Below, one piece after another: positions 56,725 to 64,000 of a stretch of DNA of 64,000 nt (positions are counted from its first letter, which is position 1; every line of letters begins with the position of its first letter). A program made the position numbers and the translations under genes. The notes beneath the pieces were generated by a model. It saw nothing but the letters and a program-made list of their open reading frames with translations. It ran no database searches and was not told the DNA's origin. This DNA is from Linanthus parryae (Eukaryota; Streptophyta; Magnoliopsida; Ericales; Polemoniaceae), in NCBI GenBank assembly GCA_023055425.1, contig JALGPY010000010.1, positions 55,217,665-55,281,664 on the forward strand, given 5' to 3'.

Positions 56725-57348
56725 ATGGCAGATGATGAGGAAGATGCAGTGCTACATACAGTTTCAGACTATTATCTTGTCAATTATGTCGATGACGATG
56801 AAGAGCCTGTTGAATTCTCAGAATTACCCCTTCAATGGGAAGAGAATGAGCAACTTGACGGTAATAGAACGCCGATATATATGCATGGAAAGGCTGATGA
56901 TGGCCTTAAGAAGATATTTGTACAGGTCACAGCTTGGAAGTTCGATATTTCTTATCCGAAGCCAGAGATATCAGTATTATCCAAGGATAAAGTATGGATT
57001 AATATTCAAAACCCTAGAAAGAGTTTCGCACATATGATTAGGAGCACCTTGGTTACGATACACTGCCTACATTATGTGAAGAAGAATCCTGAAATCTCTG
57101 GGAGATCTTTGTGGGAGCACTTGTCTACAGTCTTCAGGTATGCAGTGCTCTCTTTCCCCCTCACCCTTCCCCCCCCCCCCCCCCCCCCCCCCCCACTGAT
57201 ATTTCTTTCTGAGATACAACGTCATAATCTACTGTAAAATGTACTATACAGCACCTACGACGTCAGGCCTTCTGAGGACGACTTGGCAGATCATACATCT
57301 TTAATCAGTGAAGCTGTTAAAAGAGATGAAACCCTCAGAAAAGCAAAG
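56725..57348 (+). CDS. EDM2-like protein, N-terminal part (two exons, 170 codons in window)
   Basis: Coding exons are 56725-57137 and 57252-57348, joined GT-AG with AG + C giving Ser. The protein begins MADDEEDAVLHTVSDYYLVN and contains FSELPLQWEENEQLDGN, ADDGLKKIFVQVTAWKFD and KPEISVLSKDKVWI. SFAHMIRSTLVTIHCLHYVK and the second-exon YDVRPSEDDLADHTSLISEA follow. This is the N-terminal domain of ENHANCED DOWNY MILDEW 2, a nuclear PHD-type protein that reads histone marks and sustains full-length transcripts of genes with heterochromatic introns (RPP7, IBM1 in Arabidopsis). The PHD fingers and methyltransferase-like part lie outside the window. The frame is open upstream of the Met, but 56682 is an acceptor and the family starts here. 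No defect seen. Confidence 0.85.
57169..57194 (+). repeat. Poly(C) run of 26 in an EDM2-like intron
   Basis: An uninterrupted C homopolymer in the 114-bp intron between the two coding exons. Its length is unreliable in most sequencing data, and it is unusual so close to a splice acceptor. Confidence 0.85.
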
Positions 57349-58818
57349 GTCCGTTTTTAAATTACCATAATATTTACAGTCTCGTGATCCATTCATTGCC
57401 TTTAACATTTGTCCTCTTGTCATACGCCTCCGTAGATAAATAAGACTTCTGTATATGTAAATTGGACGTTCTTTTGTTAATTTGTTATTGTATTACAGTA
57501 GAACCATGAGGGTTATAATGAAATTCAAGTTAGTGCCACTTTTCATACAGCACTGGACATGATTGCTTTCCATTTTATTAAATTATTACAACAGGCCATA
57601 TTTTCCTCACAGATGCATAAATATTTTGGCAAATATGAATTCGAAGCTCTTTAAAGAATCTGGTTGTGTATGACAGTAGAACAGTCGTACTTCTAGAAAG
57701 TTGAAAAAGGGAAGTGAGTGTCTCCACTTTTTCCTTTTATTGGCTCACGATTTCTTCTGTTGCATTACCTGTGATGTGTCAGTTCATTCATCCTATTGCA
57801 TCATTTTCTTTAGCCTTAAAATTTCGTTACTAGTGCAAGTTAATTTTTTACTGTGAACCACCTTCAAGCTTATACCAAAAACTTCTCATACAGCTATTTG
57901 AATGTTTTACATATTATCATGTACGAAGTTAGTTGTAGAATAAATCAACCTAGTTAAAAAATCATGCAGAGTTCCGATTCTTTTGAAGACCTTGGAAATC
58001 ATGTCAGCAAGAAAAAGTTTTTCACATGGTAGTTTTGAAGCAGGCCACAACAGGATTCTGGTTGTTCCTTTTCATTTTTCTTGTATAAAGTGTGAGCCTG
58101 CAAAAATGATGAAAGTCAACCAAGAGTGATTCATTTAGCATTACATTAGAACTCAAATTCCATAAACCAAGGGGAAATTCATAATGTAGTAGAACGTCCC
58201 AATTCATTTTACACTAAAAAAGATGGTTAATGAGGTACTGCTTCTACGAAACAACATTATAAAAGTGTACTTTTTCCATGTGAAGCACACATCATGAAAA
58301 TCCACTTGTGTGGGGGCACTAGCTATCTAAGTAATTTCTCAAGGAAAGCTGAATTTGTTATTACCCGAGAGTAAAGAGACCTTTTAACCAAAATTCTTCA
58401 AGTGGATTCACCGTCTGTCTATCAAATGGATTGCTTATCCATCAATTTAAAGACCGAAAGTTAAGGTTGCAAGATCCACAAATTAATCTATTTTGGAACA
58501 TTCAACTACCGCTCCGTTCATTCTCTTTCTCATCCTTTCTATTTCGGTACGTTCCCTTTCTTTCTCCCCCTTTCTTTTATTGGTAAGTTTTAGGTTGTGA
58601 AAAACCCATTTTAACCTAAAAAAAATACCCCACATCATTATTACTTTTTGGTTGATTGTTACAACTCTACCAAGGGGTAAAAAAGGGAATTACCCTTGAA
58701 ATGATGTCTCACCTTAATCCAAGAGCTTTCCTAAGGGGGAGAAAGACAAGGAACGGAGTGGTATCTCCTACCTAATAAGACGTTTCGAAACAACCTACCT
58801 TGTTTCCAGAAATGTAAA
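57349..58818 (+). other. EDM2-like intron, first part
   Basis: The donor is GT at 57349. AT-rich, no further exon with EDM2 content found. A short open piece after an AG near 57968 (beginning SSDSFEDLGNHVSKKK) looks exon-like but matches no part of EDM2 that I know. Confidence 0.4.
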
Positions 58819-58820
58819 TA

Positions 58821-59066
58821 CTCCTTCTGCCCGAAATTACTGTCGGGGTGGACTTTTCACAAAGTTTAAGGAGATCCTTCTGATTTGATAAATTAGCTGA
58901 ACTTTCCTTTTTCTCATGTCTTTTTTTCCTCGAAAGTGAAAAAGTAGAGAGAGAATAAGGTATGTAAGGAAGTAAAGTGAAAAGTAGGCAAATTTTTAGA
59001 AGTATGACAATAATTATGGATTTTCCGTCTTAGGGAAGTATGACAATAACAATGGGACGGAGGAAG
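58821..59066. mobile_element. Stowaway-like MITE (246 bp)
   Basis: TA flanks both ends (58819-58820 and 59067-59068). Left end CTCCTTCTGCCCGAAATTAC; the right end in reverse complement is CTTCCTCCGTCCCATTGTTA. CTCCCTCCGTCCC-type termini with TA targets are the hallmark of Stowaway (Tc1/mariner) MITEs. It is diverged and non-coding. Confidence 0.75.
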
Positions 59067-59579
59067 TATGAAGGTTTCTGTGACTGTTTGGTCACTTGGT
59101 GGTTGATGACTTATGGTTGCTGTGAAGTAAAAGGGTAAAATTGCCAATTTGCATATGGTAGTCCCATTTGATATATAGTGCTAATGAATGTTTACCATCA
59201 AGAGAAACGTTTGTAGTATGATAATGTTTTGAATGAGTATCTTAGACAATGAGGTTTGGTGTGCGAGGGTAAACTTCCTGCTAAGCACTTACTGATTTTA
59301 TTTAACCTAGTTAAAAAAAACAGTAAACAAAAAAAGAAAGCTTTACCAGTTTATCCGTCTGTCCAAGGCCATGTGCTCAATTAGGTTTCATTTTCTCTAT
59401 CCAGGTCCGTCTTGGTCTCCCTCTCCCTTGTCTAGCTCATGAATATGGACTGTATTACTTCTCATAAATCTTCAAATGACTTACAATACACATCACTAAA
59501 CCAACTTGAAGGATTCTCTCATTTTTTTCTCGTCTCATTTAGTCTGCTATTGTTGCACGTCTAGATTCTTTCTATTTTT

Positions 59580-61260
59580 TTCATTGCTTATCGTATCTTT
59601 TTTTAATTACATCACTTACCACTTAGCATTCTCCTTTTGGCCACTAAATTTTTGTTGTATGCCATCTTAATTGCCCAACACTCATCCCGTACATGATACA
59701 TTATAGCAGGTATACACACGGTTACATTGACCCATCCCTATGTATAATTTACCAGGTATACACACGGTTACATTGACCCATCCCTACGTATAATTTACCC
59801 TACATATCTAAACTGATCCTTCTTCGTCACCTTTTTCTCAACACTTGTTATTCTCTCCTCTGTGTTCCTATGGCCACTGAAGTTGCATTCCATATAATCT
59901 GTCTTGGTCCTACTAATGCTAAACACTCCAGATTTTTAATTTTCCCTACACTACTTAACCTATCACTTACACCTCGTTTCACCAGTCAGAACTAATATCA
60001 TCTGCAAATAACATTCCCGTTGGATCTCATCTTGAATACTCTTTGTAACCTCATCCATTACCAAAATGAACTATTAATGATTTTTGGTGACTATGGCCTC
60101 ATATCTTAATCTCCTCTCAATTGTCTTTATTATCTGGCTCACAAGTGTGATACCTCGATAATTAGACTTGAATGTCACTTTTCTTAATTAGAAAGCACCA
60201 CATGTACTCTTCATCCACTCCTTCCGTCACATCAATATTTTATTAAATGAAATAGTCAACCATGCTACCCCTTTATCACCTAGTGACTACCAAACTTCAA
60301 TAGGAATCACATCTGGCTCTATAACTTTTCCCATTTTCATTCTTCAATGTATTTTTTACATCAAAATTTCACTAGAAGCTTCTTAAAGTAATTTCTCCAC
60401 ATTCCCGAAATTGTCATCTTTAGCTAGAACTGTTTCTTCACTTTAGGTGCTTTTCAGACCTTGTCATTCAAACACCATAATATTCCTTTAGAAGGTGGCC
60501 CACTTCCTGTAGACTCCCCCAAAATGCCTGTTGTTACCCTTCTGATACACTTAGCCATCTTTATCCGCATACAATTAGGTTCTTCACACACCATAATTCC
60601 CTCGAACATCCGGTTCATGAATAATTGGTTGTTGCATTAACCTCCATTGCCTAGTAAGTGGGTGCCAGATTCCCAGACTTATAGTCTTCAGTCTCCTCCT
60701 ACAACGCCCAAAATTAAAATCTATGTTTAGTGGCCAAAATCTCACCTACAATAACTTCTCATTCCTTACACTCCTTTATCAATGTTATCTCATTTGAAAG
60801 AATTCTATCCGGCTATTGTAGGTTCCTTTCCGAAGGCTATTTAGTGTTCACCCCTTCCTAATTAAGGAGTTGGTTACTACTATATCATGTGCCAAAGCTA
60901 ACTCCAAGATGTCACTCCCCATGTCATTCCTCTCCTAAATCAAAACATCGATGTATTCTCCCATAATTGTTTTTATCCCTACGAACATGCCCATTAGGAC
61001 CCGTACCTATAACAACTGTCTCCCGGCTTCGTAGTCATTGTACTAGCTTGTCCAAATCCTCCACAAATTGTCTCTTGAGTCTTGAATAGCGTCTTTTAGT
61101 CCTACTTGTGGTGCATAGAGCCATAGACACTAACGACGTTCAATCCTGCTTAATTTCCTAGGCACACTATATTTGTCCTCGTCCTAATCATAGTGCAAAC
61201 TAGCTCCATCCCTTTACGCCCGATGCTCCTATATTCCAAAATACAGAAATAATATATATT
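59580..61260 (-). pseudogene. RTE-type LINE fossil in the EDM2-like intron
   Basis: On the minus strand, from about 61240 down, remnants of an RTE endonuclease appear (LNVVSVYGSMHHK and a GDSCYRYG region in place of the usual GGDFNGH). RT remnants follow: NYRGI-like IIEVSHL..., MDEVTKSIQDEI and MLFADDISSDW (near 60000-60070), then TKTEYME-like TDYMECNFSG. Many stops and shifts show that it is old. A 46-bp tandem duplication (59707-59752 and 59753-59798) lies in its 3' part. Recognition rests on the FADD box and neighbouring motifs; borders are approximate. Confidence 0.65.
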
Positions 61261-62539
61261 ATTGGGCCACCATCTTTATCTGCGCATGTCCATGATAATG
61301 CGGTAACCGTTTACTAAATTTTGACCATAAACTTGGCTACACTTCAGCTGTGATTTATTTGGAAAATGGTTGTGACGCTTTCTTGTGAAGAATATAATCT
61401 TTGGGGAAGAGTTGTGGCAAAATTCATGTTTGTGCAGGGAGGATGGATGACTAAGGGAGGAAGAGAGCCAAATGGGGCAGGATTATGGAAGTTTCTTAGA
61501 CGTAGGTGTGACGTTTTCTCTTTTTTCTAGGATTATGGAAGTTTTCTTAGACGTTGGAAGAGAGCATGATATTTGTTGTGGAGATGTGCCCCTATCCCAT
61601 GCATACCTCGGTTTATTTCTTCTATCCAGGGTGATCGATGTTTTGAACATTACTAATGAAAAAAATTGCTATGGGAGCCATTGTTCATACGGAATGTACG
61701 TGATTGGGAAGTCAACATTTTGCATCATTTTAGTGCAAGATTGTATTTTGTTAATGTGCATATTGGAAGAGACGATAAAATCTGTTGGCCAGGGGCCAAA
61801 GAGTAGTTTACTGTGAGTGGGTTTTACACTGTCTTGAATGCTTTTCTAAGTAAGTTTCCTCATCGCATGGTCTGGAAGTCTGGTCTTCCTTAAATGTGAG
61901 ATTTCAGTTTGCAAATAGGTCTCTGGTGTGTAAATGTGACAAGGAAACAGTGGGTACAACCAAAAGATATGAAGATGCAGTTAGAATGTTAGTTGACTGG
62001 TTGAACTTGAAGAAAGATCTGGCGAGTAGCACAGTTGTGTATTATTTGGCAAATCTGCGCGTGCGTAATCATCGTATTTTTAAGGACATCGACGTGTCGC
62101 TTGAGAGAGACTCCCCGATTTGCGTTCGCCTATTTATCAATACACCACGGGGCAGCACATCACAAGTAGGAAACACTCCAGCTGAATTCCTTTGATCCAT
62201 GTTCCTAAGTGGTGACAAATTTCTATGCTTGCATTCAATCTAACCAACCCTCCTACACAGGCTTGGTAACCGGCTACATTACCGACAAGAGAATAAATCA
62301 CAGGAAACGGGAGTTAATACAGTACCTAACACATTTGGATTAAAGACAGAATGCTTAAACAACTATTCAAACAATTTATACAAAAAAACCACTATCTGAA
62401 CGCAAGTTTTCATCTGTAAACCAACTTAAGAGACCGGGAATGTATCCAAATTGTTTCTCTGTTGCCACACAAGAAAAGCCGTCATCTGTGGTAGGTGAGT
62501 GAGATATTTTAGTATCCAGGGGCAAATTAGGTTCTCTTT
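61261..62539 (+). other. EDM2-like intron, unassigned part
   Basis: Two open frames (61472-61816 and 61896-62195) have no recognised domain. A scrap near 61850-61890 (KFPHRMVWKSGLP) resembles the zinc-binding region of LINE RT, so a small LINE fragment is possible. GGATTATGGAAGTT occurs twice (61482 and 61532). Confidence 0.35.
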
Positions 62540-63722
62540 TATTATTACTGGGTAAACTTGAAAAAGCATATGTGGTTTGGGCGTGGTCCAGAAAGCATAC
62601 CTCTGGGTCGATTTTATTCGAAAAACATACCTGTCATTTAAAGGTATGTTTCCATCCTCCAAAGTCTGTTAGATTTAACGGTGTAAGATTTATTTTTCAT
62701 TAAAACGGAATAAGCATAAGTAGTCTATTAAAGCATTTTCTCTATAATATAACTAGTTAACTACATCTTAATCCATAAACTATCTATTGTATGTATCAGC
62801 CCTAAAGCATTTTAACTATTTTGTATACACCTCTTCTTCGTCGATCCACCACCATGACCTTCATCCCCCAAAATGAAACATAACAAGAACTGAACCTGCA
62901 ACATCACCATCACCATCACCCGAACCACACAGCACTGCTAGAGAGATTGAATCAAAACAAGAATTGAAACCAGCCGGTCACCATCACTTACAACCCTAAC
63001 CTGAACCACCATCACCGCCTTGAGGACCAGTTGCACTGACATTACCACGGCATCTACAACTGAAATCAGACCCAACTGAACCATCCAATCGACAAACGGA
63101 GACCACGATATCCCACCCAAAACCCAGAGTAGGCATTCATCGAATTTAGAACAAACAGACCAACGCAACCCGGAACCCAGACCAAAACTCCCATTGAAAA
63201 ACCCGAATCACACCGTGCCTTATTCAAGCAATAATTGATATTTCCAGAACTTAATGTTAAGATTAAGTACTCAATTTGGACTGAATTTTTGCGTTAGCGT
63301 TCATATGGTAGTGGAGAGGCTTAAAGTAGAAATTGTTCGATACTTTTTCTTTAAAATATCTTGAATAACATGTTAGTATGCTCAATAGTTTGACATGTAG
63401 ATTGATAAAGATAAGGGATTTCCGCAGTCAGAGATCGGCGAATCAGTCAAAGGACTAAAGAAGAGACGATTTGTTGGTTGGTTTGATGTAAAAAAAATAT
63501 GGGTAAAAAAAATTTATGGGTGAATTGGTTTTCAGTTTTCTCATGAAATGATTATCCATTTTTCAGGTTAGTAAAAAAATGTAATACGTAACCGATTTGG
63601 AGGATGGAAACTTACTTTAAAGCACATGTATGCTTTTCCATTAGAAACGAACTACATGTATCTTATCTGGACTACGCCCAAACCACAAGTATTCTTTTTG
63701 AAGTTTACTCATTATTATTCTA
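62540..63722. mobile_element. Element with long terminal inverted repeats (about 1.18 kb)
   Basis: The left arm (about 62540-62664) and right arm (about 63594-63722) are inverted copies. They share GTAAACTT.AAAAAG, TGTGGTTTGGGCGT, GTCCAGA, AAGCATAC and GTTTCCATCCTCCAAA. Arms of about 125 bp suggest a Mutator-like non-autonomous element. The inside (62840-63190) has a CCACCATCACC-rich, GC-richer segment unlike the flanks, possibly captured. Target duplication not identified. Confidence 0.6.
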
Positions 63723-64000
63723 CTTGGATGCTCCATAACTTTGAAGAACAATTATTTGATAACGAATTTTCTCGACGCCCTCACAGATAGGAAAAATTCA
63801 ACAGCTGATCTTGCAATGGTTTTAAAGGATTCATGCATTCGGTTTCCAGTTCCTGTTATAGTGTACCCCCAATACTGTTACACCGAAACCTCAACTCCAT
63901 GGCGGCTGTTACCGTTATTTAGAACTGTGCTCCGTATTAGTTGACGAATTGGAAATGTAGCGTCAAAGAGGTCTCCCAATTATAAAACCGGATTGGTTTC
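63723..64000 (+). other. Window end, probably still EDM2-like intron
   Basis: An open frame (63741-63944) has no recognised content. Nothing identifies an exon. Confidence 0.35.

Noticed and set aside
61896..62195. 99-aa frame as a missing EDM2 exon
   Set aside because: The sequence does not resemble the part of EDM2 expected after the second exon, and no clean splice sites flank it.

Overview
This is plant nuclear DNA, most likely from a eudicot. Two host protein genes with GT-AG introns sit in a deep pile of transposable elements: Ty1/copia, Ty3/gypsy chromovirus and Tat, L1 and RTE LINEs, and hAT and Stowaway MITEs. I see no prokaryotic genes, rRNA, tRNA or CRISPR.

Layout. 1-6443: degraded copia material (a gag and LTR on the minus strand, a broken pol on the plus strand) cut by three small hAT-like elements, each with a perfect 8-bp target duplication. 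6444-12315: an L1-like element that has ORF1 (DUF4283 plus zinc knuckle) and a poly(A) end but no endonuclease or reverse transcriptase. It is split by a copia-type LTR element (7134-8815) and a solo LTR (9288-10659). 14198-17859: an apparently intact three-exon membrane RING-H2 E3 ligase gene, with minisatellite and inverted-repeat DNA in its introns. 18110-18762: a copia LTR on the minus strand. 18763-31214: a complete, very young Tekay/Del-type chromovirus with two 3.59-kb LTRs, PBS, gag, pol with chromodomain-like tail, PPT and a CTGTG target duplication. 31215-33842: unrecognised low-coding sequence. 33857-39908: a near full-length L1 LINE on the minus strand. 40409-52162: a Tat-lineage gypsy element. 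Its sense coding region has collapsed to a gag-integrase fusion, but it carries a multi-exon antisense gene with a plant mobile domain, itself hit by a solo LTR (47943-49373). 53400-64000: the 5' part of an EDM2-like gene (two coding exons seen), whose following intron runs past the window edge and holds a Stowaway MITE, an RTE LINE fossil and a long-TIR element.

How it fits together. Most of the window is a readable nesting record. Removing an insertion and one copy of its target duplication rejoins the host reading frame at 7134-8815, 3201-4071 and 47943-49373. The Tekay element is the youngest large insertion, since its LTRs are almost identical. The Tat element is older (about 11 substitutions and a 9-bp indel between LTRs), and the L1 and copia pieces are older still. 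The host genes lie in the less repeated gaps at 13.9-17.9 kb and 53.4-57.4 kb. The EDM2-like gene is notable because its family acts on transcripts of genes with heterochromatic introns, and this copy has such an intron itself.
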